A DNA stretch of 64,000 nt from Kordiimonadaceae bacterium (GCA_017640725.1 JAEPQB010000001.1:1488001-1552000); one strand, 5' to 3'. Counted from the first letter of the stretch, positions 53,665 to 63,332 are shown. The notes: a model not told the origin generated them from the letters alone. A program made the numbers and translations.

Positions 53665-54769
53665 ATTCCTCACGGTTGGGTGTGACCATGGGAATATTTT
53701 TGAGCTCCTTGAAAGCTGCTGCGGCCATCGGTTTCTTGAACCAGGCATCGAAATACACCGCCAGATAATCACTGTCGCCGATGTATCGGGATTCAAAATC
53801 AGAAAAATCGATCTGGGCAATGGCATCGGCTTCCTCAATGTTTTGAGCCACCAACGCATCACGCTGGACGACAACTGAGTCGGCCGTTTCAATCAACAAA
53901 TCCACATAGGATTGATCGCGTTGCAAGTCGCCGTGCCCTGGCACCAATGTTTCATAGCCAAGGCCCTGAATTCGGCGCAGGGTCGCCCCCCATTTTTTGG
54001 GTGGCATATTGAAAGCATACGGCACCGGGTGCACCACGATATCGCCCGTTGCGACAATTTTTTCTTCAGGCAACCACATGACAATGTCGCCGGCCGTGTT
54101 GCCGTCCCCCAGGTACAAAAGCTCAATGCGCCGCGCCCCGGAACGAATGGTGAGTTTTTCGTCAAATGTGAGGGTGGCATGGGTGACTTTGGCGCGCTGG
54201 TTGTCTGCGTGGATCATGTCCGCATCTTCCAGAATCCGCTCATAAACCCCGCGCATCACATCCGGCATGGGATCACCGCCAAGAAGGGTGCCTTCTTCCA
54301 ATCCTTTTTCAATCTGCGGTTTGAAATTTGGAATTTGCTCCGGGTAGGCGTCGATGTAATCGATGCGGGTTCCTTCGAAAACGGCCTGCGTAAAGGTATG
54401 GGCGACCACCTGAACATTCGCGTACTCTTCAAGGTATCTGAAAATCCCGAAGTTATGGTCACCGTGCCAGTGGCTGATAACAACATGCGTAACGGGAAGG
54501 TCGGTTAGCGAGCGTATTTTGGCGATGATCCGCTCGGCCATCGTCGCCGAACCGCCGCCGTCATAGACAACCACGCCCTTGTCAGAGATGACAAAAGTGG
54601 CTGTTCCCATCACGGGAAACCGCGGGTTGTCCTCGCGCACACCCGACCAGACGCCCGGGGCAAGCTCGGTAAACGTTGGAATGTATGGGTCCTGCGCTCC
54701 GGCTTTGGAAGTTAGAACCAAAACAAGAAGTATGGCAAAGCTGTCGAATAGGTTTTTTATGATTTTCAT
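53663..54769 (-). CDS. Exported MBL-fold metallo-hydrolase
   Basis: A 368-residue exported protein of the metallo-beta-lactamase superfamily. A signal peptide (residues 1-26) is followed by the metal motif SHWHGDHNFG (His100, His102, Asp104, His105) and a later GDGNTAGDIVMWLPEEKIVATGDIVVHP, which holds the bridging Asp. The overall shape is like SoxH/quinoprotein-relay or class B3-like hydrolases rather than a clinical beta-lactamase. The substrate is unknown. A 7-base-pair hairpin overlaps its ribosome binding site. Confidence 0.9.
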   Translation of the reverse strand: MKIIKNLFDSFAILLVLVLTSKAGAQDPYIPTFTELAPGVWSGVREDNPRFPVMGTATFVISDKGVVVYDGGGSATMAERIIAKIRSLTDLPVTHVVISHWHGDHNFGIFRYLEEYANVQVVAHTFTQAVFEGTRIDYIDAYPEQIPNFKPQIEKGLEEGTLLGGDPMPDVMRGVYERILEDADMIHADNQRAKVTHATLTFDEKLTIRSGARRIELLYLGDGNTAGDIVMWLPEEKIVATGDIVVHPVPYAFNMPPKKWGATLRRIQGLGYETLVPGHGDLQRDQSYVDLLIETADSVVVQRDALVAQNIEEADAIAQIDFSDFESRYIGDSDYLAVYFDAWFKKPMAAAAFKELKNIPMVTPNREE

Positions 54770-54776
54770 GAAACTC

Positions 54777-54827
54777 CCCTTTCCCGTGAAAGGGTGCCGA
54801 GGCAGACCTCTTAATGCGAGTTAAGAG
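54777..54827. other. Two hairpins between MBL hydrolase and cardiolipin synthase genes
   Basis: ccctttc-ccgt-gaaaggg (54777-54794) and ctcttaa-tgcgag-ttaagag (54808-54827). The first covers part of the MBL gene's ribosome binding site (minus strand, about 54775-54779). The second could end the cardiolipin synthase transcript or belong to a promoter region. Neither has a good T-tract. Confidence 0.4.
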
Positions 54828-54846
54828 TGCGCAACATACCTTAAGA

Positions 54847-56304
54847 CTATAGGTAAGGGCTCAAGAGCCAGACGAGACTGCCTGTTGCGCGGCTCAGCAA
54901 GGGCCGTTTGCGCAAACTCTCAAGGGTGATGGGTTTTGAGGCATCAATGCGCGGTTGAACCCAGGCTGCCATTTTTTCGCCAAAGGCGTCGTCATAGCAC
55001 TCTACATTGAACTCGAAATTCAGCTTCAGAGAACGTGCGTCCCAATTTGATGAGCCGAACAGAACCCAGGTGCCATCGACAACCATAATTTTGCTGTGAT
55101 CAAACGGTTGCGGTGAGAGGAACAAGCGGCAGCCCGCCTCGACCAGTGGCCGGATACCTGAAACAGCCGCCATGGAGAAAAATGGCAGGTTACTTTTCTC
55201 AGGGAACACAATGTCGATCGTCACACCCCGAAGGGCAGCTTGCTTAAGGGCCGACACCAAAGCTTGTTCTGGCAGAAAATAGGGCGTTAAAATTTGCACA
55301 TGCTTGCGAGCGGATGCGAGCGCGCTTTCCATAATCATGGCTGTTTTCTGCAGCGGCTCATCTGGCCCGTCAGGGACCGAGCGAGCGGCGATCGTGCCTT
55401 CAGTTCCCACAACCTCCGGCATCCAGGCGGCAGGGTCTAATTCAGCTTCATTGGAAAACACCCAGTCGTCAGCAAACGCTTCTGTCATCTGGCGCACAAT
55501 CGGTCCTTCCAGGCCAAAGTGCGTGTCGCGAACGCGCTGTCCCTTCTCAGGGTCTTCAAGATGGTGTTTGCGAATGTTCATGCCGCCTGCGAAAGCGCGT
55601 CTGCCATCCAGGATCAAAAGTTTGCGGTGCGTGCGGAGATTAAAAAATGCAAGCCGCCATGAAAACCGTGCCGGATTAAATACAGCAACGTCAATATTGT
55701 GGCGCCGTAATAGGTTGGAGACGGGCTTGAGCCCATACATATTACCAACGGCGTCGACCAGCACCTTCACCTCAAGGCCGCGTTCCTTGGCGCGCACAAG
55801 CGCAGCGATGATCTTGCGGCCGGCCTGATCCGCCTGAAAAATATAGGTGGTCAAAGCAACCGTGCGCTCTGCTTCGTCAATGGCTCGTGCCATTGCTTCA
55901 TAGGCTGCGCGCCCGCCGTCATAAGGCGTAATTTTGTTGCCTGTCGTTAAGGGTGTTTTGGCAACCCGGCCCGCCAGCCGGTCGTGGGCGCGCCAGCGCT
56001 GTGGTGCGGCTTGTTTTGCGTCCTGAAGTTTGGGCCCTTCAGGGTCAACAAGTTTGCCGCGGCGGGGTGCAAGCCCGCGCCGTTGACGGGCAGCGACCGC
56101 GCGCCGCTCAATACGGCTGATGCCAAAAAGCATGTAAAACAACAGACCAAAAACGGGGGCAAGCCAAACGATGGCACCCCAGGCAATCGCTGAGCGAACT
56201 TCGTCTTTGGTTGACAGAATATGGATTGTGGTCAGCATTTGCAGCAGCAGAACGCTAAAAGCGATCACCACACCGTCCGGCCAGACCAATGCTTCCAAAT
56301 CCAT
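54847..56304 (-). CDS. cls: Cardiolipin synthase (phospholipase D type)
   Basis: A 485-residue enzyme that joins two phosphatidylglycerols into cardiolipin. Two transmembrane helices (about residues 12-33 and 43-63) come first, as in ClsA. The two HKD motifs follow: HRKLLILDGRRAFAGGMN and HSKIMVVDGTWVLFGSSN. I chose the ATG at 56304: the protein then begins MDLEALVWPDGVV and has the length of E. coli ClsA; longer starts at 56397 or 56454 would overlap the promoter region of ccmA and add a non-conserved piece. It is divergent from the ccm operon. Confidence 0.9.
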   Translation of the reverse strand: MDLEALVWPDGVVIAFSVLLLQMLTTIHILSTKDEVRSAIAWGAIVWLAPVFGLLFYMLFGISRIERRAVAARQRRGLAPRRGKLVDPEGPKLQDAKQAAPQRWRAHDRLAGRVAKTPLTTGNKITPYDGGRAAYEAMARAIDEAERTVALTTYIFQADQAGRKIIAALVRAKERGLEVKVLVDAVGNMYGLKPVSNLLRRHNIDVAVFNPARFSWRLAFFNLRTHRKLLILDGRRAFAGGMNIRKHHLEDPEKGQRVRDTHFGLEGPIVRQMTEAFADDWVFSNEAELDPAAWMPEVVGTEGTIAARSVPDGPDEPLQKTAMIMESALASARKHVQILTPYFLPEQALVSALKQAALRGVTIDIVFPEKSNLPFFSMAAVSGIRPLVEAGCRLFLSPQPFDHSKIMVVDGTWVLFGSSNWDARSLKLNFEFNVECYDDAFGEKMAAWVQPRIDASKPITLESLRKRPLLSRATGSLVWLLSPYL

Positions 56305-56446
56305 GCGCGGTTTCCCACCCAATTCTTCAACTACCCACTCTCTATATAATCGAAAAACCCGTTCCGGGAAGATGTATGGCAAACCGGCATGCGACATTTT
56401 CAGTCCCGGCTTGTGGTTGTGTGCGCCATTGGTTAGCGTGCGATGC

Positions 56447-57130
56447 ATGAACACGCCTCAGACAGTTTTTGACAGCAGCGCCAAGCTCATGGGCAACGAC
56501 CTGATGTGTCGCAGGGGCGGGCGCATTGTGTTCGACGGTCTTAAATTTGAGGCATCAGCGGGTGATTTCATCTGCCTTCGCGGTAGCAACGGCAGCGGAA
56601 AATCGACATTTTTGCGCACTGTGTGCGGGTTCTTGCCGCAAGCTCATGGTCGGCTGGTGTGGTCGGTTGGGGGCGATGAAAGCGACCATCTGCCCACGGA
56701 GCATTTTATTCAGTCAGGTCACCAGAACGGCCTGAAGCCGAATTTTTCGCTGCGGGACAACGCATCATTTTTTGTGTCGCTTGCGTCCGGCGAAACCGTT
56801 TCTCATCAAGACATGCGTGCCGCTGCCGCGGTTTTTGACCTGGAGCATTTGTTGGAAGACTCGGTGCAGTATTTTTCGAGCGGACAACGCCACCGCGCGG
56901 CTTTGATGCGCTTTGCGCTCGTGCGCAGACAAGTCTGGCTGATGGATGAGCCAACCGTTGGCCTGGACGCCGCCAACCGTGAAGCGCTGGGGCAGTTGAT
57001 CGCGAACCATGTTGCGCACGGTGGCATTGTGATTGCGGCAACGCATGATCCGCTAGGTGTAGAGGGCCTAGAGCTCAATATGGATGACTTTCAGCCCAAA
57101 ATCACGGTTGCAGATGAGGCCTGGCTATGA
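56447..57130 (+). CDS. ccmA: Haem exporter ATP-binding protein CcmA
   Basis: The ATPase of the CcmABCD machine of system I cytochrome c maturation, needed to release haem-loaded CcmE. A 227-residue ABC protein with Walker A RGSNGSGKST (residues 41-50), signature QYFSSGQRHRAAL, and Walker B VWLMDEPTVGLD. The start at 56447 gives the normal N-terminus (MNTPQTVFDSSAKLMGN). ccmB overlaps it by 4 bases (ATGA). It is the first gene of an operon running to ccmI. Confidence 0.94.
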   Translation: MNTPQTVFDSSAKLMGNDLMCRRGGRIVFDGLKFEASAGDFICLRGSNGSGKSTFLRTVCGFLPQAHGRLVWSVGGDESDHLPTEHFIQSGHQNGLKPNFSLRDNASFFVSLASGETVSHQDMRAAAAVFDLEHLLEDSVQYFSSGQRHRAALMRFALVRRQVWLMDEPTVGLDAANREALGQLIANHVAHGGIVIAATHDPLGVEGLELNMDDFQPKITVADEAWL

Positions 57131-57813
57131 GCGCCGAGGTGAAAAGCATTCCGATGTTTATGGCGTTGGTGCGCCGGGACGTAAAACTGGCCTGGAGCCA
57201 GGGCGGCGGTGCCATGCTTGCACTCGGGTTCTTTTTTGTGGCGGTCAGCCTGTTTCCGTTTGGTGTGGGGCCGGCGCCGCAAGTTTTGGCGCGCATAGCA
57301 CCTGGGGTGATCTGGGTTGTTGCTCTCTTGGCGGCGGTGATCAGCTTAGACAGGCTGTATCAGGCGGATTATGAAGATGGGTCGCTTGACGACCTGATGC
57401 TGTCGCCCATTGGCCCTATTGGTATCTCTGCTGCCAAAGTGTTGGCGCACTGGCTTTCAACCACGTTGCCGCTTGCCCTTCTGGCACCGGCGATGGGTGT
57501 GTTGATGAATTTGCCAGACCAGGCATATGGCACGCTCATTCTGTCATTGCTGGTTGGCACGCCAGCACTGTCCCTGATCGGCAGTGTTGGCGCGGCGCTT
57601 ACCGTTGCGGTGCGCCGCGGCGGGGTTTTGATGCTGCTACTTATATTGCCGCTTTATGTGCCGACGCTTATTTTTGGCGTTGGTGCCGTGGATGCGGCCA
57701 TGTCGCTCACGGACCCTTTGCCGCATATGGCCTTGCTTGCGGCAACAACTCTGATCGCCTTGGTTGTGGGTCTTTTTGCGTCTGCGGCAGCGCTTAAATT
57801 GGCCCTTGAGTAG
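57127..57813 (+). CDS. ccmB: Haem exporter permease CcmB
   Basis: The membrane partner of CcmA, 228 residues with six hydrophobic helices. Family phrases include FFFVAVSLFPFGVGPAPQVLARIAPGVIWVVALLAA and DYEDGSLDDLMLSP. It overlaps ccmA by 4 bases and is separated from ccmC by about 75 bases. Confidence 0.94.
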   Translation: MSAEVKSIPMFMALVRRDVKLAWSQGGGAMLALGFFFVAVSLFPFGVGPAPQVLARIAPGVIWVVALLAAVISLDRLYQADYEDGSLDDLMLSPIGPIGISAAKVLAHWLSTTLPLALLAPAMGVLMNLPDQAYGTLILSLLVGTPALSLIGSVGAALTVAVRRGGVLMLLLILPLYVPTLIFGVGAVDAAMSLTDPLPHMALLAATTLIALVVGLFASAAALKLALE

Positions 57814-57887
57814 CACTTCACCGTGTTCCGCTCGTGAGACAGCGCGTCGCACTTGTGGGCAGCGCGGCCATGCTTTAGATAGATGCC

Positions 57888-58622
57888 ATGCATAGATTCG
57901 CGAATCCAGCTCAGTTCAATCGTCTCGCCGACGCCATTTTGCCGTGGGCAACAGGAGCTTTTGTCCTGCTTCTAGGCGCCGGGCTTTACTACGCTTTTTT
58001 CGACAGCCCACCGGACTATCAGCAGGGTGAAAGCGTGCGCGTGATGTATATCCATGTGCCAGCGGCCTGGATGGCCATGTTCACCTATATGGTGATGGCA
58101 GTGGCGAGCTTTACTGCACTCGTTTGGCGGCATCCACTGGCTTTGCTGGCGGGGCGTGCTGCAGCACCCATCGGGGCGGTGTTCACTGCGCTTGCGCTGA
58201 TCACCGGTATGCTGTGGGGCAAGCCCATGTGGGGCACATATTGGGTGTGGGACGGGCGTCTGACATCGGTGCTCGTACTGCTCTTTTTATACCTTGGGTA
58301 CATGGCCCTTTGGCAAGCGATCGACGAAGAAGAGAAAGCGGGCCGCGCAGCCTCCATTCTGGCGCTCGTTGGCGTGGTAAATATCCCGATCATCAAGTTT
58401 TCTGTGGATTGGTGGAGCACCCTGCACCAGCCCGCGTCTGTGATGCGCCTTGATGGCCCAACAATTGACGGCAGCATGCTCATGCCACTTCTGTTGATGG
58501 CGGGCGCCTATCAGGCCTATTTTGCCGTTGTATTTCTGTGGCGCATGAAGCTGGAGATTAACCGGCGCAAACTAGCTGTTGCGCGCCAGGTTTCCATGCA
58601 TGCCCCTGTAGGAGCCGAGTAA
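57888..58622 (+). CDS. ccmC: Haem-handling membrane protein CcmC
   Basis: Loads haem onto CcmE at the outer face of the inner membrane. A 244-residue protein with six helices and the tryptophan-rich WWD-type motif WGKPMWGTYWVWDGRLTS (about residues 104-121), with conserved haem-binding histidines in VMYIHVPAAWMAMF and in WWSTLHQPAS. Its stop shares one base with the ccmD start (TAATG). Confidence 0.95.
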   Translation: MHRFANPAQFNRLADAILPWATGAFVLLLGAGLYYAFFDSPPDYQQGESVRVMYIHVPAAWMAMFTYMVMAVASFTALVWRHPLALLAGRAAAPIGAVFTALALITGMLWGKPMWGTYWVWDGRLTSVLVLLFLYLGYMALWQAIDEEEKAGRAASILALVGVVNIPIIKFSVDWWSTLHQPASVMRLDGPTIDGSMLMPLLLMAGAYQAYFAVVFLWRMKLEINRRKLAVARQVSMHAPVGAE

Positions 58623-58786
58623 TGGCTGAGTTTTTAAGCATGGGCGGTTACGCCAGTTTTGTTTGGACGGCGTACGGCACCTCAGCCGCAGCGCTTGTTT
58701 GGCTGGCGGTCAGCTCCCGCAAACAGCTCAAGGAAACCAATGAAGCTGTTGAAGCCGCGCGCGCCCGCCGTCGGGGAGACAGTTAA
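58622..58786 (+). CDS. ccmD: Haem exporter small subunit CcmD
   Basis: A 54-residue membrane protein, easily overlooked because of its size. It starts at 58622 by sharing a base with the ccmC stop, and its TAA at 58784-58786 shares its last A with the ccmE start. The sequence has the family shape: MAEFLSMGGYASFVWTAYG, one helix to about residue 31, then a basic, charged tail (KQLKETNEAVEAARARR). CcmD holds CcmC and CcmE together to release holo-CcmE. Confidence 0.9.
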   Translation: MAEFLSMGGYASFVWTAYGTSAAALVWLAVSSRKQLKETNEAVEAARARRRGDS

Positions 58787-59268
58787 TGGCTGGCCTGAAG
58801 ACCCGAAAGCAACAGCGCCTGGTCGTTGTTTCCATCGCGCTCACAAGCCTGATTGGGGCGACATTGCTTATCCTGTTTGCGCTCGGCGGGGAAAGCCTGA
58901 GCCTGTTTTTGCAACCTTCTGACGTTCAAAAGCGGAATGTGGCTGTGGGTCAAAACTTCCGCCTGGGAGGCCTTGTGGAAACGGGGTCTTTCTCACGATT
59001 GGATGACGGCCTTACGTTTCGGTTCACGGTAACCGACTGTCTGGCCAACCAGCCGGTCGAGTTTACTGGCATCCTGCCGGACCTGTTCCGTGAAGGGCAG
59101 GGCGTGGTGACTGAAGGTGCGCTCAATGAAAGCGGTGTTTTCATGGCGTCCACCGTGCTGGCGAAACACGATGAAAACTATCGCCCACCGGGAACCATGC
59201 CGAAAGAAGAAGGTCAGTGCAGTCACCCCGACGATCAGGCAGCCGCCGCAAGCTATGCTGAGGGCTGA
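58786..59268 (+). CDS. ccmE: Haem chaperone CcmE
   Basis: Carries haem covalently bound to a histidine to the ligase. A 160-residue protein with one N-terminal membrane helix (about residues 11-32) and a periplasmic OB-fold beta-barrel. The haem-binding His128 and Tyr132 lie in AKHDENYRPP, which matches the classical motif HxxxY. It ends with an acidic, flexible tail. ccmF follows after 2 bases. Confidence 0.95.
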   Translation: MAGLKTRKQQRLVVVSIALTSLIGATLLILFALGGESLSLFLQPSDVQKRNVAVGQNFRLGGLVETGSFSRLDDGLTFRFTVTDCLANQPVEFTGILPDLFREGQGVVTEGALNESGVFMASTVLAKHDENYRPPGTMPKEEGQCSHPDDQAAAASYAEG

Positions 59269-59270
59269 TC

Positions 59271-61244
59271 GTGGCAGGTGAAATTGGTCATTTTGCGCTT
59301 TTGCTCGCTCTGATGTTCGCCCTGGTTGGCGCCACGGTGCCGCATATTGGCGCTGCCCGTGGCAATGCAGCCTTCATGGCACTCGCAGACCGGGCAATTT
59401 TGGCGCAGTTTGCCATGGCGGCGGTGGCGTTTGCCGCGCTCACTTACGCCTTCGTCACGTCTGACTTTTCCGTGGTGAATGTGGCGACCAACTCCCACAC
59501 CTTGAAACCCTTGCTCTATAAAATCTCAGGCACCTGGGGCAACCATGAAGGCAGCCTCCTGTTTTGGGTGCTGAACCTCACGTTATTCGGCGCGCTCGTC
59601 TCCTGGCGGGGCCGCAAACTGCCGCTGAGGTTCCGTAGCCGGGTGCTCGCGGTGCAAAGCACGCTCATCCTTGGTTTTCTGCTGTTTATCATTTTTACCA
59701 GCAACCCGTTTTTGCGTCTGGATCCGGCCCCGTTTGAAGGCAATGGACTGAACCCCTTGCTGCAGGACCCGGGCCTCGCGTTTCATCCGCCCATGCTTTA
59801 TCTTGGTTACGTTGGTCTTAGTGTTGCCTTTTCTTTTGCTGTTGCGGCGTTGATTGAAGGCGAGGTCACGCCCTTGTGGGCGCGGTGGGTGCGGCCCTGG
59901 GCTTTGCTGGCATGGGTTTTCCTGACAGGCGGTATCGCGCTTGGTTCCTGGTGGGCATACTATGAGCTCGGTTGGGGCGGCTGGTGGTTCTGGGACCCCG
60001 TTGAAAACGCCAGTTTCATGCCCTGGCTGGTGGCGGCGGCCCTGCTGCACTCGGCCATTGTGGTTGAGAAGCGCGACGCGCTGAAAAGCTGGACGATTTT
60101 GCTGGCGATTATTGCGTTTTCCCTTTCGCTCCTAGGCACCTTTGTTGTGCGCTCAGGCGTCATCACAAGTGTGCATGCCTTTGCCAATGACCCGGCCCGC
60201 GGCATTTTTATTCTCGCGTTTCTAGCCATTGTTGTTGGGGGGTCGGTGACCCTCTACGCCTGGCGAGCTCCCAAACTTGCGCCCTCAGGTTTGTTTGGTG
60301 TCGTGAGCCGGGAGAGCGCGCTTGTCGTCAACAATATATTCCTCTCTACGTTCGCCGCGGTTGTGCTTGTCGGCACGCTTTATCCTCTGTTTGTCGAAGC
60401 GTCTGGTGCTGGCCAGATTTCTGTTGGCCCGCCGTTTTTTGAGTATGCAGCGGCTGTTCTCATGAGCCCGCTGATCGTTGCGCTTGGCATTGGGCCTTTG
60501 CTCGCATGGAAACGGGGCAACGTGAGCCGGTCGGTGCAAATCGTTTTCCCCGCACTCATTGTTGGCTTTGTGGCTGCGATTGTGTTGGTGTGGCGCACAT
60601 CCGGTGACTTTGTCATGACGGCCTTCGGATTGGGCTTGGCGGCGTGGCTCGTTAGCAGTGTGCTGCTTGAAATCGCGAACCGGCTACGTCTTAGAAAAGG
60701 CGCCAGCATTGCCAGTGCCTTGCGTAAAATTACGCGTGCACAGTGGGGCATGAGCATGGCCCATATGGGGCTTGGGTTTATTCTGCTTGGCATCACCATC
60801 AGTGAGGCTTTCACCACGGAAGAATTAACCGTGATGGCCCCAGGCGATACGGTTGATGTTGCAGGATATGACTTCACGTTTGAAGGCGTTGCGCCCATTG
60901 TTGGTCCCAACTACACGGCCGTTCGTGGGTTCTTCACTGTGTATGAAGGCGAGACGATTTTGACCTCGCTGATGCCTGAGGACCGGGTCTACTCCAACCC
61001 TGTGATGACCACGACAGAAGCAGCCATCTATCCTCTGTTCAGCGGAGACCTGTATGCCGTGATCGGCGAAGCGGCCAGTTCCGGACGCTGGTCGGTGCGT
61101 CTATACTTCAAGCCCATGATTTCGGGGTTGTGGCTCGGCGCTTTCATGATGATGGTCGGCGGTGTGCTTTCGCTTTCTGACAGGCGCCTGCGCATCGGCT
61201 TGCCAACCGGCAGAAAAGCTAGAGTATCGGGAGCGAGCGCATGA
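59271..61244 (+). CDS. ccmF: Haem lyase subunit CcmF
   Basis: The large subunit of the cytochrome c haem lyase, 657 residues with about 13-15 membrane helices. The WWD motif is seen in WGGWWFWDPVENASFMPWL (near residues 235-253), and other family phrases are SGTWGNHEGSLLFWVL and FVVRSGVITSVHAFANDP. The start is GTG at 59271. ccmG overlaps by 4 bases. Confidence 0.95.
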   Translation: MAGEIGHFALLLALMFALVGATVPHIGAARGNAAFMALADRAILAQFAMAAVAFAALTYAFVTSDFSVVNVATNSHTLKPLLYKISGTWGNHEGSLLFWVLNLTLFGALVSWRGRKLPLRFRSRVLAVQSTLILGFLLFIIFTSNPFLRLDPAPFEGNGLNPLLQDPGLAFHPPMLYLGYVGLSVAFSFAVAALIEGEVTPLWARWVRPWALLAWVFLTGGIALGSWWAYYELGWGGWWFWDPVENASFMPWLVAAALLHSAIVVEKRDALKSWTILLAIIAFSLSLLGTFVVRSGVITSVHAFANDPARGIFILAFLAIVVGGSVTLYAWRAPKLAPSGLFGVVSRESALVVNNIFLSTFAAVVLVGTLYPLFVEASGAGQISVGPPFFEYAAAVLMSPLIVALGIGPLLAWKRGNVSRSVQIVFPALIVGFVAAIVLVWRTSGDFVMTAFGLGLAAWLVSSVLLEIANRLRLRKGASIASALRKITRAQWGMSMAHMGLGFILLGITISEAFTTEELTVMAPGDTVDVAGYDFTFEGVAPIVGPNYTAVRGFFTVYEGETILTSLMPEDRVYSNPVMTTTEAAIYPLFSGDLYAVIGEAASSGRWSVRLYFKPMISGLWLGAFMMMVGGVLSLSDRRLRIGLPTGRKARVSGASA

Positions 61245-61768
61245 GCAGGTTTGTTCCTTTGATTGTAGTTGCGGCCCTTGTCGCTCTCTTTTTGGGGATG
61301 ATGCTCTCTGACCGTAACCCCAACGAGATCGATAGTGTCTTGATTGGCAGGGAAGCGCCCGAGTTTTCGCTCGCTAGTTTGGACGATGCGTCCCCGGCAC
61401 TAACGCAAGCAGACCTGTCGACGGGAAAGCCGGTGCTCGTCAATTTTTTTGCGAGCTGGTGCGTGCCGTGCCGCGCGGAGCATGAAAACCTGATGCGCCT
61501 TGCTGGCGACTACCGCGTGGAAGTGATCGGCATTGCCTACAAAAACGAAAAAGACCAGGCGATCGGTTTTCTGAATGAGCTTGGTAACCCTTTCTCCAAA
61601 ACAGGACTGGATCTGGATGGTCGTGTGGGCATTGATTGGGGCGTGTCCGGAGTTCCAGAGACCTTCCTGATCGACGGTGACGGCATTGTGCGGTATCGCC
61701 ACTGGGGCCCCATTGTTGGTGACAGCCTGGAGACGCGTTTGTTGCCTGAGCTGGAGGCCCTGCGATGA
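61241..61768 (+). CDS. ccmG: Periplasmic thiol:disulphide oxidoreductase CcmG (DsbE)
   Basis: A 175-residue membrane-anchored thioredoxin that reduces the CXXCH motif of apocytochrome c. The N-terminal helix (5-21) is followed by the active site NFFASWCVPCRAEH (Cys74, Cys77). The cis-proline is in VSGVPETFLIDGDG, as usual for the family. It overlaps ccmF and ccmH by 4 bases each. Confidence 0.94.
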   Translation: MSRFVPLIVVAALVALFLGMMLSDRNPNEIDSVLIGREAPEFSLASLDDASPALTQADLSTGKPVLVNFFASWCVPCRAEHENLMRLAGDYRVEVIGIAYKNEKDQAIGFLNELGNPFSKTGLDLDGRVGIDWGVSGVPETFLIDGDGIVRYRHWGPIVGDSLETRLLPELEALR

Positions 61769-62220
61769 AAAATAAGCTTTTCGCTGTCTGGGTTTCACTG
61801 CTTGCGGCGTTTGCCGCGCACGCCGTGGCTGTGGATGAAAAGCCGCTGGAAGACCCGGCGCTTGAGGCGCAAGCGCGCGCCCTCATGAAAGAAATCCGCT
61901 GCCTGCAGTGTCAGAACCAGTCTATTGAAGATTCGAACGCGGATATTGCACGAGACCTGCGCGCGCTCATTCGGGAGCGCATTGCGCTGGGGGACAGCCC
62001 CGAAAACGTGAAATCCTATCTCGTGGACCGCTACGGCGACTGGGTGTTGCTGAAGCCGCCTGTTAAATCTTCCACCTATTTCTTGTGGGGATCGCCGTTC
62101 TTCGTGGTTTTGATCATCGCGTTCCTGCTGGTGCGAAGGAAGCAGAGCCAATCGGTTGCTGCGCCTCTGTCTGCAGATGAAGAAGCGCGCTTGCAAGAAC
62201 TATTGGAGCGTGAGCAGTGA
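61765..62220 (+). CDS. ccmH: Cytochrome c maturation protein CcmH (CycL)
   Basis: A 151-residue protein with an N-terminal signal (1-22), the redox motif RCLQCQNQSI (Cys46, Cys49), and a membrane helix near residues 108-124 (LWGSPFFVVLIIAFLLV). It prepares apocytochrome for haem attachment. This is the short form without the fused TPR region, which is encoded by ccmI next door. It overlaps ccmG and ccmI by 4 bases. Confidence 0.94.
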   Translation: MKNKLFAVWVSLLAAFAAHAVAVDEKPLEDPALEAQARALMKEIRCLQCQNQSIEDSNADIARDLRALIRERIALGDSPENVKSYLVDRYGDWVLLKPPVKSSTYFLWGSPFFVVLIIAFLLVRRKQSQSVAAPLSADEEARLQELLEREQ

Positions 62221-63332
62221 TTTGGCTGGCTTTGATATCAGTGGCTGTTCTTGGCTTGCTGGTTTTGCTGTTTCGGGTGCGTGCAGAGGACGACGCGGCG
62301 GTGGACCCGGTTGCGCATTTCAAGACCCAGCTTTCTGAAATAGATGCGGACGAAAAAGCAGGCACAATTGATGCCGCAAACGCCGCGTCAGCACGGCTTG
62401 AGCTGCAACGGCGTTTACTGCGCGCGACAAAGAGCGGCGACAGTGAAGCTGTGGCAACAGGCATTTCCCTAACCAAGAATTCAACAGCTACAGTCTTGGC
62501 AGTAGTGGTGGTCGCTGCAGCAGCTTTATATGCGCTATTGGGGGCGCCCAGCGTACCATCGGCACCAAGAACACTTGCGGAAAACCAGCAACAACAGTTT
62601 GTTGAAGAAACTGGCATGAGCATCAGCGAAGCTTTTGACCGTATGCAGCAGGGGCTGAATGCAGACCCCGGCAATGCTGAGGCGCGGCAAATGCTCGGTC
62701 GGCTCGCGCGGCTGGCAAGGTCTTCTGGCGATAACGTGACCGCGGCCAACGCGTTCAACCAGCTGGCACAGCTTGACCCAGCCAACTCAAATTGGAAGGC
62801 CAGCGAGTTGGAGGCTTTTATTGCCCACGGGCGCGGTCAGATCACGCCTGCAGCCCGGCTCGTGCTAGCAGAGCTTTTGTCTGTCTCGCCTGAGCATCCC
62901 GCAGGCCAATATTATCTTGGCCTTCTGCGGCTGCAGGCGGGTGATGAGGCAGGCGCGCGCGCCGTGTGGACGGCTTTGGCAGACAGGTCTGCCCCTGATG
63001 CGCCCTGGATGGCCCAATTGCGCCAACAGTTATCCGGCCTTGGGGTGGCGCCGCCTGCACTCAGCGCGGAAGATGTTGCTGTTGTTGACGCCATGACGGA
63101 AGCGGAGCGAGAAGACTTCATGCGCCAAATGCTTGCGCGCCTTGAAACTCGGCTCGAATCGAACCCGCAAGACCCGGCAGGGTGGTTAATGCTGGCGCGC
63201 TCAAAATTGGCGCTTGGTGACCGAAAAGGGGCGATTACAGCCGTAGAGCAGGGAATTGCAGCTAATCCGAGTGAAAAAACCACTGAATTACAGGCGTTTC
63301 TTGACAATCTTCTAGAGAATCCCGATCTTTAA
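62217..63332 (+). CDS. ccmI: Cytochrome c maturation protein CcmI (CycH)
   Basis: A 371-residue protein. Two membrane helices (about 1-19 and 92-109) flank a cytoplasmic loop rich in charged residues. The C-terminal part is TPR-like (LNADPGNAEARQMLGRLARLA, NPQDPAGWLMLARSKLALGD), which holds apocytochrome c for the lyase. It starts with GTG, overlapping the ccmH stop by 4 bases, and closes the operon. Confidence 0.93.
   Translation: MIWLALISVAVLGLLVLLFRVRAEDDAAVDPVAHFKTQLSEIDADEKAGTIDAANAASARLELQRRLLRATKSGDSEAVATGISLTKNSTATVLAVVVVAAAALYALLGAPSVPSAPRTLAENQQQQFVEETGMSISEAFDRMQQGLNADPGNAEARQMLGRLARLARSSGDNVTAANAFNQLAQLDPANSNWKASELEAFIAHGRGQITPAARLVLAELLSVSPEHPAGQYYLGLLRLQAGDEAGARAVWTALADRSAPDAPWMAQLRQQLSGLGVAPPALSAEDVAVVDAMTEAEREDFMRQMLARLETRLESNPQDPAGWLMLARSKLALGDRKGAITAVEQGIAANPSEKTTELQAFLDNLLENPDL

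Noticed and set aside
58622-58786. Gap between ccmC and ccmE as missing ccmD
   Set aside because: A 54-codon frame with the correct shape and shared start/stop bases fills it exactly, so ccmD is present.
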